DNA of 64,000 nt from Patiria miniata (taxonomy: Eukaryota > Echinodermata > Asteroidea > Valvatida > Asterinidae), in contig NW_024037051.1 in assembly GCF_015706575.1 (NCBI RefSeq), positions 2,170,001-2,234,000 on the forward strand, read 5' to 3'. This document shows positions 23,359 through 34,247 of this stretch, piece after piece. Below the pieces are notes generated by a model. The model worked only from the letters and a program-made list of their open reading frames with translations. It did not search any database and was not told the origin of the DNA. The translations under genes were made by a program, and so were the position numbers. Within the stretch, counting starts at the first letter, position 1; each line of letters starts with the position of its first letter.

Positions 23359-26300
23359 GTGAGTTGTTGCTTTTATTGACAAACAAAAATCCTTTTTAGG
23401 GGTAAAGTTGCAACTTTCTAAATTGTATATGGAACCTATACCAAGACGTATTACGTGGGATAAGTGTGTCTCCATCTTATTTCAAATGAGACCCACTCTA
23501 TGGGCTCATCTGCTATATTATAAAATAATTATGAAGAGAACAGAAATTTACGGATAGCTGGAATAACGACTATACAGCCAATGGTCATATTAACATTGTT
23601 GCCTGAGGGCCATACTTATGTCATCTTTGTACCAATCTCATCACTGACTGACCCACTGACTTACACACTCTCACGTATGGCTTAGCCTGGTTGTTCGCCG
23701 GTAAAGAGAGCCCGTCATTGCTCAATCCGACCTATTGTGTATGTACGCCACATGCATGAAAGACTTCCATCGCAGTGAATGGCCAATCTGAATCAACTAA
23801 ATCCGTCCTGTTACCAGTTTTACCAGGCTTGCCTGACTGACTCCTATGAATCCATTTCATTGCATCAGGCGCTGCAGCAGTGCTGATTGGCATCTCATCT
23901 CTGATTGCCTTCCACATCTCGACTCTACGATGCTCTGAGAGCCACACACTCATAACCCTACTCATGTCCTACAAGTGGCACCAGGGTGAACGTCTAGCCA
24001 CGCCCTCCATCTCAGCAAGGGCCACTTACATGTGGAAACGTCCGCGTGAAGCACAGGAAGATCTGATAAGGGAGCTGACCAGGCGACATGCCAAGACGGA
24101 GTACGGGCGCAAGAACCGTCTTGGGGAGATCCGATCGGTGGAAGACCTCCGCGAGAAGCATCCTCTCACCACGTACGACCACTATAGTGACTACATCCAG
24201 CGGCTGGCAGACGGAGAAGAAGGCGTTTTCCTTGACGAGGAGCCCTTGCGATTCGGCGTCACATCGGGAACCACCGGAGCCGGGAAGAAAATACCACTGG
24301 TTTCTTTTAGGCTGGAGGGAGATGCACTCTGCAGCCAGATCAGGCGCTTGGCTTTGTACCAGGGTGCTCACCGGCCAAGCCCTGTACAGAAACGCTGTTT
24401 CGTCTACATCCATCCCAAAATCTCTCTCACCAAAACTGGCCGTGTCATTTCTCCGTACACGTTCATCAAACAGGAGGACACTAAGCGTTTATCAGAGCTC
24501 AGCTCTCCTCCACCGGCCTTCACTATCACAAATGAGCCTTCTGCCGCCTACGTTCACATGCTGTTCGCAATTGCTGACACCAATCTCGCCCTCCTGTCTA
24601 CCGTGCTTACTCCCCAAATGTACCGAGCTCTGAAGTGTCTAGAGGCCAAATGGCAAGTAATGCTGGAGGATCTATCGACCGGGCAGATCAATGCTAAGAT
24701 CCCTCTAGACCCTGATACACGCCGGTCTCTCCAAGGCTATCTGAGACCGAACAAGGCCCGCGTATCCCAGTTGAGAAGCGAATTTGAGAAAGGGTTTCAT
24801 GGCATTTTGAAGAGAATCTGGCCTCATCTGATCGCCATTGAAGCAATCGACATCGCGGGTTTCAAGAAGAAAATTGAAGAAACATATACTGATGGTAAGG
24901 GTTAATTTGAACCTAAATCTCATCGTGCGCCTTAAATACGATCTGCGTAAGCACTGTGAAAGAACCTGAGCAAAACAGAATCAAATCATTATCCTCGTCC
25001 TACTAAAAAAAAGAAAAAAAAGGAAACTCTGTCAAGTGTCGTTAGCCATCTTGATCTATCCACTTGTCTAAAACATGATTCGTAATGACTTACCACTGGT
25101 CATGTCTTGGCTAGGAGTTCCATACTTCAATTGGGCATATGGCGGCACAGAGGTAGGCCAGCTGGCGATCAACATGTGGCTTCATGACAAAGAGGTTCGA
25201 TACGCCATCTGTCCTCATATGGCCGTCGTAGAGTTCATCCCGGAGCAAAACAGGTGTGTGATAATCACAGAAGAAAAAAAAATGGTCCACTTTATTTTTG
25301 TTCCCCTTTTCGAATCCTTAGTTTCTTGAAATACTTACAGATTCCTTTGCCATGAAAGCAAACCCCCAAAATGGTCAATCTATTTAATTCCTTCTGTTAT
25401 TTTTCCAGTTCAAATAATTGTTGTTATGGGTCGACTTCACAATCATTATGTAGTGATAATACACAAGGTCACTTTCCCATTGTGGTTTAATGTGAAAAGT
25501 GATTCCCATATTTCCTAGGTTTGCGACGTTGCTTATTTTGCTTGCATCGTGACATCCGGGCCGCAATCCCTGGCAACATGGCATTCGGATTTATGGCTTC
25601 TGACTAGTGCCTCTGAACAGTGGGAGATACTCTTGGGGGAAAATGGATAGCTTTGTAGGTACATGTAGAACGCCGATACGGTAATACGGAGGCTGCATGC
25701 CATGTCCAATTACCACTCTTGTCGATATCTTTGTTCAACTTGAGACCTTTTAATTTTGAACAGTTCGGATGAAGACCCAAAGACTCTGCTCATTGACGAG
25801 GTTGAGGTCGGTGGCAGATATGAACTGGTGTTGACCACGCGCTCCGGGCTATACCGTTATCGGAATGGAGATGTCATCCAGATTGTGGGATTCCACGAGA
25901 ACTGCCCTGCCATGCGCATGCTCTACAGGTAAACAACAAAACCAAGTAATCCTAGAAAGTTGATGCCAGAGCGGGCAAAATTTAATTGATTCAGTATGGC
26001 TTTTCAATGGGAGTCTTTTCATGCATCTGGTCTATACAGGGTGAGTCAAAAACATGAAACCCAAATGTCGGGACTATTGTTTTAGTGAGGTTCTGCATGT
26101 AGCACTTTTAAAATCTAGGATGTTAAAGCCCAATTCATCAGCTTTCTTTTAGTTTAAAAATTATTCAAATCACGTATGTACTTTTCAAGTTACAGAATTT
26201 TAAACACAACCACCGTTTTAAAGTTCTGTCCACAAATCACGCAGAAAGTGTGCTTTCTTTCAGCAAAACGAAAACAATTCACATCCCTATGCGATTTGTT

Positions 26301-27533
26301 TTCATTTTGCTGAAAGAACACCTACCTTTTTGTGATCCGTGGACAGAACTTTAAAACGGTGGTTGTGTTTAAAAGCCCATAACTTGAACAGTACACAAGT
26401 GATTTGAATGATTCTTGTACTAAAAGAAAGCTTATGACTCGGGCTTTTATATCCTATTCTAAAAGTGCTACATTTAGAACTTCACTAAAGCAATGGTCCC
26501 GACATTTGGGTTTCGTTTTTTTTTTTTTACTCACCCTGTATGATGGATATGCATTTTGTAAACCTATACCATAGGATTATATTATAATTGAAGTCCATCT
26601 GACAAGTGACAGTCAGTATTAAAGTCCGCGAGCTAGATAGGGACACTAGGCTAGGCCCTCTAGAACCAGCTAAAAGTTTGATCGCATTGTTTAATGACGC
26701 TCTTTTTCAGGTCAGGAGAATATCTTAATTTAGTCTACGAGAAAGTGAACACCCAAGTTGTTGACGCTGCCATAAAGAACACCATTCAAGGCTGGCCAGG
26801 AATTCAACTAGTGGATTGGACATGCGCAGAGAGCCCAGTTTACGATCCTGAAAGTTCAGGTAAGCTATATTTAAAAACTACTTTGAATCACCAGATTTTG
26901 AAAATGCTGCAACAAACACTGAGGAGCGATTTAATGACGCGATAACTTTCCTTTTCTTTTCTGGCCTTTTGTTTCGGCACAGAACTATACTACATTGTAT
27001 TTCTTGAGGTCGATCCTGGCAAGAGGGAGCTGAATGACGTCACGGCAGAGCAAATGTCAAAGGTAATTAAGTCAACTCCAAAGTTAGAGAAGTTTCACAA
27101 ATAGTTACGAGCTTTGAATATTCTGGATTTATAAAGGGAGTTTGTTTTCCTTCGTATGAGATTATGACATAGGCCTACTATGCACAGGTTCTTTAAAGTA
27201 AAAGCCAGTAATGTGTCGGAAAGGCTGTCGGAAATACATGTTTAACATATCAACAGTTTTAGAGGTATCCTTCGGTAACGAGACTATTTTCATCGTTCAT
27301 TTCAGTTTGATGAACATCTTCAGCAAGACCACGTCTACTACAGCGGCTTGCGGGAGTCTAATACCATCTCTCCATCCCGGGTGAAATTTGTGAGGCCAGG
27401 TACCTTTCTGGAGCTAAGGGACTTCAGGGTGAACAAAACTACAGCTTCTGTCATGCAGTACAAGACGCCTCGTAAATTGAGGACGCGAGAGCACGTGATT
27501 TGGCTGATGGAGAGAGTGATCGAGACCAAGTAG
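23238..27533 (+). CDS. GHDC: GH3 domain-containing protein, copy 1 (intact)
   Basis: Seven exons (23238-23358, 23869-24894, 25115-25253, 25764-25928, 26711-26859, 26983-27062, 27306-27533) join in frame into 635 codons from AATCAAAATGGCG to TAG. Residues about 10-28 and 42-58 are hydrophobic, giving a membrane-anchored N-terminus. The rest is a GH3 fold related to plant acyl-acid-amido synthetases. The nucleotide motif SGTTGAGKK is at residues 173-181, YGGTE at 391-395, and LTTRSGLYRYRNGD at 452-465 with GFHENCP after it. These are the three adenylate-forming motifs of GH3 enzymes. The animal substrate is not established, so catalytic activity is inference. The start is set by the first ATG after a GC-rich leader and agrees with copy 2. 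An AATAAA is at 27894-27899. Confidence 0.88.
23869..24894 (+). CDS. GHDC: GHDC-like copy 1 exon 2
   Basis: A large 1,026-base exon with acceptor TTGCATCAG and donor GTAAGG. It carries the second hydrophobic stretch, the SGTTGAGKK loop and most of the N-terminal GH3 subdomain, open throughout. Confidence 0.9.
25115..25253 (+). CDS. GHDC: GHDC-like copy 1 exon 3
   Basis: Acceptor TTGGCTAG, donor GTGTGT. It encodes GVPYFNWAYGGTEVGQLA and CPHMAVVEFIPEQN, the second adenylate-forming motif. Confidence 0.9.
25640..25730 (+). repeat. tRNA-like SINE fragment in intron 3
   Basis: GGATAGCTTTGTAGGTACAT and CGCCGATACGGTAATACGG resemble an A box and anticodon arm. The B box is decayed. The homologous intron of copy 2 has two such fragments. 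Confidence 0.5.
25764..25928 (+). CDS. GHDC: GHDC-like copy 1 exon 4
   Basis: Acceptor TTTTGAACAG, donor GTAAAC. It encodes LIDEVEVGGRYELVLTTRSG then LYRYRNGDVIQIVGFHENCP, the third GH3 motif. Confidence 0.92.
26037..26538. mobile_element. TA-flanked fold-back (MITE-like) element
   Basis: The ends CAGGGTGAGTCAAAAA and its complement TTTTTACTCACCCTG flank two long arms that are reverse complements over nearly their whole length, with a short centre near 26290. TA sits on both sides. Copy 2 of the gene lacks it at the equivalent place (about 33068), so this is an insertion after the duplication or a loss in copy 2. TA flanks suggest Tc1/mariner-type mobilisation. Confidence 0.75.
26711..26859 (+). 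CDS. GHDC: GHDC-like copy 1 exon 5
   Basis: Encodes SGEYLNLVYEKVNTQVVDAA to SPVYDPESS. By eye it is identical base for base to exon 5 of copy 2, unlike the other exons. Confidence 0.92.
26983..27062 (+). CDS. GHDC: GHDC-like copy 1 exon 6
   Basis: 80 bases, acceptor CGGCACAG, donor GTAATT. It encodes ELYYIVFLEVDPGKREL and ends at SK in phase 0. Confidence 0.9.
27306..27533 (+). CDS. GHDC: GHDC-like copy 1 exon 7
   Basis: 76 codons including the stop. FDEHLQQDHVYYSGLRESNT through FLELRDFRVN to VIWLMERVIETK, a typical GH3 C-terminal subdomain. Confidence 0.92.
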   Translation, partial: FDEHLQQDHVYYSGLRESNTISPSRVKFVRPGTFLELRDFRVNKTTASVMQYKTPRKLRTREHVIWLMERVIETK

Positions 27534-27893
27534 GGAGACTATTGCAAAAAGTCAAAAAGCTAGTTATCATCTCGCACACCACTTAGGAAAAAGGGATTTT
27601 TACTGATTAACATGTCAATGCTTATCATTTTTTTGATAAAATGGTCAATTTGGTATTTCAAGTGTGCATGCGTTAATTATAACGGATCATGGGTCATTCG
27701 GGATAACATACAGAAGTGATCTTCGAGACATGACAAGAAAGCTGTATCGGTTTCTTATGGTGCTTTCTGCAGTTCGGTCGTCTTTATCCTGGATGACCTT
27801 TGACCGGACCAACCACATGCACAAGAATGAAGTATTATATGCCTAGTTTGGCTGATTTAGTGTTGAATGACGTCACAGCACGCATATGTACAA

Positions 27894-27899
27894 AATAAA
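27894..27899 (+). terminator. Candidate polyadenylation signal, GHDC-like copy 1
   Basis: AATAAA, 361 bases after the stop codon; the first canonical signal I see downstream. Confidence 0.4.
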
Positions 27900-28636
27900 G
27901 ATGCGTCCTTTACACGGCACGCCTACATTCCGTGAAAGAAAATCAGTCTAAATAATGACAATCTTACACTTCTTACTACTTTATCATTTTAAGTCTCCTC
28001 TTTCGATACGGTTTTTTTATATCAATACCGATACTTGAAATTGTTAACTTGTGGTTATATCTGATTCAAAAGTTTTGAAGAGACAACGAAGCTGATGACC
28101 TGCCATATCATAATGAGGAATATCCCCCACCTGTGACTCTTCAAGCTACGTACATCATGTTAAAGCACAAATCATTGGCTTTTCAATGATACCAAATCTA
28201 TTTATATAGCTAAATTTATTCCAAAGATATGCCAGGAAATTCAACAGTGTCTCGCCGAACTTCGCCAACCTCATTTCGTGAAAAAAACCGGCTTTGAAAA
28301 AAAGAAAAGAAATACGCATTGCGCCGCCAACGGCAGTGGAAAACGTTATTTAGTTTCCAACTTTTGGGGGTATTGAACAAAAATGCATAGTGTGAATCTT
28401 GGATACCTTGGCTACTTAAAAATAAGAAAAAAAAAACATATTGATTTTGCATGATTTTTCTAGTGCATCCAACTTCAGGCGTTGATAACTCAGAACATGG
28501 TTTTGGGGGACATTCCTCATTTTGCCACAGTAGGTAAAAAGGGTTAAGTGGGCACCCAAACCTTAGGCACCTTATTACTGATCTTGTCTCCCCCTCCATC
28601 GACTTCGGTTCATTCTTGAAGGTTTGGACGAAGCGC

Positions 28637-28937
28637 CCTGCAAGTCATTTGTCGTTGGGTGATAAGGAGCTGAAGCTATGTGCCACACTCCATGGTGTTT
28701 CAGGATCCTTAATTCCTCTGATTTGAACTGCGGACCATTGATACTAACAAGTTGCTCAGGGACAATGTGTTGGGCGTGAATGCCCCTTGGGAGATCAGTC
28801 GTCCAGCTTGATAGTGAAGTGGTTGTCTGGAAGAATTGAGGCCGTTTTGAATGTGCATCAACAGTTACCAGGATCGTCTGTCCTTAGAATAGGCCAGCGC
28901 AGTCGATGTGTATTCTCTGCCAGGGTTTCGCGGGCCA
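28637..28937 (-). pseudogene. Ty3/gypsy-type integrase fragment
   Basis: The minus strand reads WPRNPWQRIHIDCAG, LVTVDAHSKRPQFFQTT, VSINGPQFKSEELRILKHHG and HIASAPYHPTTN, the core of an LTR-retrotransposon integrase. Stops interrupt it and the second catalytic Asp (VSDNG in relatives) is Ile. No LTRs or other domains are nearby. It is a dead fragment in the spacer between the two GHDC-like copies. Confidence 0.75.
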
Positions 28938-28989
28938 TTACCCGTTTTGATATGGAGTAGAGCTTAAAAGGGCACTGCGTCCTGAAATC

Positions 28990-29949
28990 CCCGAAAATCT
29001 CATGCTTTGGATTGTTTACTTATCCTATTTCAAACATCTGGTTGAAAGGAAACCAATCTAATGTCTAACCATTTTCATAAATTGTTAAATGTGCCACGCA
29101 AAATTGAATAGCTCATGTACTAACATTTCGTTATTAAGAGTTAGAATGTCACATCTCTACCAAGAGAATTAACCGCAGTGTCAGAATGTTGATATTTTGC
29201 AAAAGCCTGTCAGCCGTTGATGATGGATCCAGAGTTTTCAGTTGCAAAGTGAAAGTTATAATGGATAAATAATTTGAAAAATTACCATCTAACATCGAAG
29301 TAAGTGCTATTTCATTTTTGATTGTATGTGTATATATTTGTGTGGGGAATCGATTATTTAAAACCGCTGCGTCCCAAAGGACGCCCTTCCTAACGACCAC
29401 TGTTATTCCTTGCATGGACCGCACAATGAAAACCTTGACGAGCTGGAAGCAGGATTGTGCTCGGATTCAAAAACAGTGACCACTGCACTGTAGTATTCTC
29501 TTGCATTTAAACTCGAGGCAGTGGAATGTCTTTAATACCTGGTGGTTGGGGTTTGTTATTTCCTTCATATCGTAGAGAGTATGGAGACTCCCATTCATTA
29601 AATCAAATACTGAAGTAGAAGAAAATCTAAGTGGAGAGAGTGTCATTTACTGGTCAGTCCCAGGAAGAAGAAATTCTTCACACATGGTGACAAGCTACCA
29701 TAATCACAAACCCAAGGGTTCGCACATCGCAGTTCCTTTCTTTTATTTTTTAGAAAACAAAAACAACTTTATTGTTGCAAACAACTCGTATTATCGTGTC
29801 TTCTGCATTCTCATCTACTTTTCTAATTGTTGAAGTTGTTTAGGATAAGGGAATGATATCAAAGGGCACGGTGAAGTAGCCTTATCGTGTGTACGGGTAT
29901 TTGTTTTGATAAATGTACACACCGACGCCACCTAGGTCCTCCAGTCAAA
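28990..29949. other. 5' flank of GHDC-like copy 2
   Basis: No gene of its own. Parts (29140-29290 and 29845-29949) resemble 35640-36210, and the last 100 bases resemble 23100-23237, so this is the duplicated upstream region of the gene family. Confidence 0.5.
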
Positions 29950-30070
29950 ATGGCGGTTACTTGGAATCTTCGCTGTGCATGCTGGGGTTTCATCTCCTCG
30001 CTCCTAGCTGCGGTCTTTCTCAGCTATTGCATGACTTCTCAATCCCATCTGGCCCTCCGAGTAACAGTAG
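29950..30070 (+). CDS. GHDC: GHDC-like copy 2 exon 1
   Basis: MAVTWNLRCACWGFISSLLA and the same 121-base length and donor as copy 1. Confidence 0.75.
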
Positions 30071-30335
30071 GTGAGTTGTCGTTTCCAATGACTTTTCTTT
30101 TTTGGAGGGGGAGGGGATTAGGTTTCATTTTCCAAAGAATTAATGAAATCTATACTAGTCCATGTACGCCAGGCACAATCCCAACTGATTATCTGGGATA
30201 ATTATGGCTCCACCTTAATCTCAAACAAACCCACTTTATCGGGTCAACAATAGAAATTTACCGTTGGCTGAAAATAATTACAACATCCAATGGTCTAGCT
30301 TGAATAGTTTTCCTGGACACAGAGGGTCAACCTAG

Positions 30336-30395
30336 CAGTGGCGTATCCTGGGGGGGGGGGGGGGGGGGGGGAGGAACTTTGCCCCCCCGGCGGAT
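30336..30395 (+). repeat. hAT-like terminus with G tract
   Basis: CAGTGGCGTATCCTGG leads into a run of about 20 G. It resembles the ends at 62109 and 22538. The partner end is not identified. It lies in intron 1 of copy 2 and is absent from copy 1. Confidence 0.45.
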
Positions 30396-30863
30396 TTTTT
30401 TGACAATTGTTTTGTTTCAGCAATAATTTAAAAAAATGGTTAGAGAGTTCTGACATCAATGGTTCAACGTCCCCTATTGAGTGCAGAAACAGACTCAGCC
30501 ATTCTGAAATCAGTTGAATAGAATTGTGGCCAGTTTTTACATCAGGCTCGACTGTTAGTGACGCATTGGGAGATCCATATTAAGCAGCGCTATTTTGGTC
30601 TCGCAAACCCCTCTGGCGAAACTGAGTACGCTTGTAAAAAATGAGGTATTTATTCATGGACATCTACCCAACGGAAAACATATACCATAAAGAAAATGTG
30701 GTGATCGGGGCGAAATCATGCGCGGGTCGTTGCTGCACGTCGAATCGCTTATGCCAAAATACTACCAAATGCTGCCACTCTGAAATTACGGAGAGAATTT
30801 AATATACAAACGTCCCTATTATACAAACAAATTGTACTCACATGAATGACCTTGATCGATTAG

Positions 30864-31887
30864 GTGCTGCGGCAGTGCTGCTGGGCATCTCATCCCTGAT
30901 TGCCTTCCACATCTCGACTCTACGATGCTCTGAGATTCACACCCTCACAACCCTACTCATGTCCTACAGGTGGCGCCAGGGTGAACGACTAGCCACGCCC
31001 TCCATCTTGGCAAAGATCAATCACATGTGGAAACATCCGCGAGAAGCCCAGGAAGATCTGATCCGGGAGCTGACCAGTCGACATGCCAAGACGGAGTACG
31101 GGCGCAAGAACCGTCTTGGGGAGATCCAATCAGTGGAAGACCTCCGCAAGAAGCATCCGCTCACCACGTACGATCACTACAGGGATTACATCCAGCGGCT
31201 GGCAGACGGAGAAGAAGGCGTCTTTCTTGACGAGGAGCCCGTGCGATTCGGCGTCACATCGGGAACCACCAGAGCCGGGAAGAAAATACCACTGGTTTCT
31301 TTTTGGCTAGAGGGAGATGCACTCTGCATGCAGATCAGGCGCTTGGCTTTGTACCAGGGTGCTCACCGGCCAAGCCCTGTACAGAAACGCCGTTTCTTCG
31401 ACATCCATCCCAAAATCTCTCTCACCAAAACTGGCCGTGTCATTTCTCCGTACATGTTCATCAAACAGGAGGACACTATGCGTTTATCGGAGCTCAGCTC
31501 TCCTCCACCGGCCTTCACTATCACCAATGAGCCTTCTGCCGTCTACATTCACATGCTGTTCGCGATTGCCGACACCAATCTCGCTCTCTTGTCTACCATG
31601 TTTACTCCCCAATTGTACCGAGCTCTAAAGTGTCTGGAGACCAACTGGCAAGCAATGTTAGATGATCATCTACCGGGCAGATCAATGCTAAGATCCCTCT
31701 AGACCCTGATATACGCCGGTCAATCCAACGCTATCTCAGACTGGACAAGGCCCAAGTATTCAAGTTGAGAAGGGAATTCGAGAAAGGCTTCCATGGCATT
31801 TGAAGAGAATCTGGCCTCATCTGGTCGCCATTGAGGGAATCGACATCATGGGTTTCAAGAAGAAACTAGAAGAAAAATTTAGTTATG
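30864..31887 (+). pseudogene. GHDC: GHDC-like copy 2 exon 2, frameshifted
   Basis: Open to about 31660, then two single-base losses. Acceptor GATTAG, donor GTAAGA. Protein-level match to copy 1 resumes after each break. Confidence 0.85.
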
Positions 31888-32116
31888 GTAAGAGTTAAAT
31901 TGAATAGAAATCTGAAGAGTGTGTGCCTTAAATTCAATCTACGCAAGCACTATGAAACTACACATAAGAACCGGAGCCCAACAGAATCGATTCATGTATT
32001 GGTCCCACCAAAAAAGGGGAATACTAAGTGCCAAGTTAATATTTGCCATCTTCATTAATACAATTGTCTTAAAAAATGTATTGGTATTAAATAACCATTG
32101 ATCTTGTCTTGGCTAG

Positions 32117-32255
32117 GTGTTCCTTGCTTCAGTTGGGGATACGGCGGCACAGAGGTAGGCCACCTCGCGATCAACATGTGGCTGCATGAGAAAGAGCTTC
32201 GATACGCTCCCTGCCCCCACATGGCTGTCTTGGAGTTTATCCCGGAGCAAAACAG
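32117..32255 (+). CDS. GHDC: GHDC-like copy 2 exon 3
   Basis: Encodes GVPCFSWGYGGTEVGHLA and VLEFIPEQN; same boundaries as copy 1. Confidence 0.88.
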
Positions 32256-32529
32256 GTGTGTGATTATTATAGAAGACAAAGTGGTCCACTTTACTTGTCC
32301 TCCCTTTTCTTATTCCTATTTTTTTTTTTTAATACCAAAAGATTACTTCATCATGGAAAGTTGTAATAAAAATCCGTATGGTATCTCTGAGTGATTCCCG
32401 TATTTCCTGTAAATTTGCGTTATTGTAAGCATCTTGACTTAGGGCGTGATCCCTAGGCACATGGCATATGGGTTTATGGCTTTTGAAAAGCGCCCCTTAA
32501 CAAAACAAATTGACACAATTTAATTGGGA

Positions 32530-32765
32530 AACCAGCAAAATGGACAGCTCTGTTGGTAGGGCGCCGATACGGTAATCCGGAGGCCGCGTGTCCAAATGCC
32601 GCTATCTATTCGATTTCTTTGTTCAACCCATTCGGATTGATGGCTTCTGACTAGCGCCTCTGAACAGATACATTGACATATTAGGAAACCGGCCAAATGG
32701 ATAGCTCTCTTGGTAAGGCGCCGATTTGGTAATCCGGAGGCTACATGTCCCATTACCTCTGTCTA
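32530..32765 (+). repeat. Two tRNA-like SINE fragments in tandem
   Basis: Fragments at about 32530-32630 and 32690-32765 both contain GGTAATCCGGAGGC after an A-box-like GATAGCTCT/GACAGCTCT. The unit, with GATTTCTTTGTTCAAC after each, is duplicated here but single in copy 1. Confidence 0.55.
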
Positions 32766-32805
32766 GTCGATTTCTTTGTTCAACTTTTTAGTTTCTTTTG
32801 AACAG

Positions 32806-32970
32806 TTCGGATGAAGACCCAAAGACTCTTCTCATTGACGAGGTTGAGGTCGGTGGCAGATATGAACTGCTGTTGACCACGCGCTCCGGGCTATATCGTT
32901 ATCGGAATGGAGATGTCATCCAGATTGTGGGATTCCACGAGAACTGTCCTGTCATGCGCATGCTCTACAG
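32806..32970 (+). CDS. GHDC: GHDC-like copy 2 exon 4
   Basis: Encodes RYELLLTTRSGLYRYRNGD and GFHENCPVMRM; third GH3 motif intact. Confidence 0.9.
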
Positions 32971-33172
32971 GTAAACAAAACCAAGACTATACGTAATCAT
33001 AATAAAGCTGATGACAAAAAAAAAATTCAGAATGGCTTTTCACTGGAAGTCTGTTCATGCATCTGGTATACACAATGGACATGCATTCTGTAGTCCTATA
33101 CGATATCACTATAGCTGGCCCTCTGGCACCAGCTAACAGTGCATCGCATTGTTTAATGACGCTCTTTTTCAG

Positions 33173-33321
33173 GTCAGGAGAATATCTTAATTTAGTCTAC
33201 GAGAAAGTGAACACCCAAGTTGTTGACGCTGCCATAAAGAACACCATTCAAGGCTGGCCAGGAATTCAACTAGTGGATTGGACATGCGCAGAGAGCCCAG
33301 TTTACGATCCTGAAAGTTCAG
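33173..33321 (+). CDS. GHDC: GHDC-like copy 2 exon 5
   Basis: No difference from copy 1 exon 5 was seen across all 149 bases, and the preceding intron end is also identical. Confidence 0.9.
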
Positions 33322-33423
33322 GTAAGCTTTATTTAAAAATCTACTCCGACTCCTAAAATACTAAAAATGCTGCAACAACCACTGAGCGGTTTTTTTTCTG
33401 TCTGACCTTTTGTTTCGTCACAG

Positions 33424-33503
33424 AGCTATACTACATCGTATTTCTTGAGGTCGATCCTGACAAGAGGGAGCTGAATGAAGTCACAGAAGAGCAAAGGTCA
33501 AAG
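33424..33503 (+). CDS. GHDC: GHDC-like copy 2 exon 6
   Basis: Encodes ELYYIVFLEVDPDKRELNEV; several differences from copy 1. Confidence 0.88.
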
Positions 33504-33721
33504 GTAATTCAGTCAACTCTGAAGCGAATTTTCAAAGATAACCAACCTTACTTTTAGATGTACTAGTTACTAGTTTGTGTTGCTATATAACAGAAATATG
33601 ACAATGCATAGGTTCTTTGAAGGCACCGCGCGCAAGATGTCGCAAATACACGTACAACTATATCAATATTTTTGTAGAGCTACCCATTTGGTAACGAGAC
33701 AAGTGTCCACTTTCATTTCAG

Positions 33722-33949
33722 TTTGATGAACATCTTCAGCAAGAACACGTCTACTACAGCGGCCTGCGGGTATCCAACACCATCTCCCCGGCCCAGCTGA
33801 AATCCGTGAGGACAGGTACGTTTCTGGAGCTAAGGGACTTTAGGGTGGCCATGACAACGGCTTCTGTCATGCAGTACAAGACGCCCCGTAAGCTGAGGAC
33901 GCAGGAGCACGTGATTTGGATGATGGAGCGAGTGATTGAGATTAAATAA
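33722..33949 (+). CDS. GHDC: GHDC-like copy 2 exon 7
   Basis: Encodes FDEHLQQEHVYYSGLRVSNT to VIWMMERVIEIK and a TAA stop. Candidate AATAAA at 34102-34107. Confidence 0.9.
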   Translation, partial: FDEHLQQEHVYYSGLRVSNTISPAQLKSVRTGTFLELRDFRVAMTTASVMQYKTPRKLRTQEHVIWMMERVIEIK

Positions 33950-34247
33950 AGAGGTATAATTGTGAAAGCTTAAAAAGCTAGTTAGGCATGCATGTATATC
34001 TCGAACACTCGGGAAAAAGATATTCTGATTAATTAGCCAGCTGATGTGTATGTATTGTCTGGTCACACAAAATCTGCCCAAATGCCTCCTACATGGACTA
34101 CAATAAATCAGAACAAAACCCCCCCACTTTTATAGGCAAGAACCGTCGACCCAAACCGATACTCGAGTAACAGAACTAATCTAATTTCGAAACCACACTT
34201 TATAATTGGTACTTTCTGAACGCTTGTGGGAAGCAACTGCCACAGAG

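Larger units (their letters stand above)
29950..33949 (+). pseudogene. GHDC: GH3 domain-containing protein, copy 2 (two frameshifts)
   Basis: It has the same seven-exon plan as copy 1: 29950-30070, 30864-31887, 32117-32255, 32806-32970, 33173-33321, 33424-33503 and 33722-33949 (TAA). All exon lengths equal those of copy 1 except exon 2, which is two bases shorter. One base is missing near 31660 (GATCATCTACC) and one near 31800 (three T instead of four in GGCATTTGAAG). The first shift runs into TAG at 31700. The SGTT loop reads SGTTRAGKK, with Arg for Gly, while YGGTE and the YRYRNGD motif remain. Splice sites and frames after exon 2 are intact. It is either a recent pseudogene or an intact gene with two assembly errors. 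Confidence 0.85.

Noticed and set aside
24012..24413. 133-codon minus-strand frame in GHDC-like exon 2
   Set aside because: Shadow of the GH3 coding exon on the other strand; no domain.
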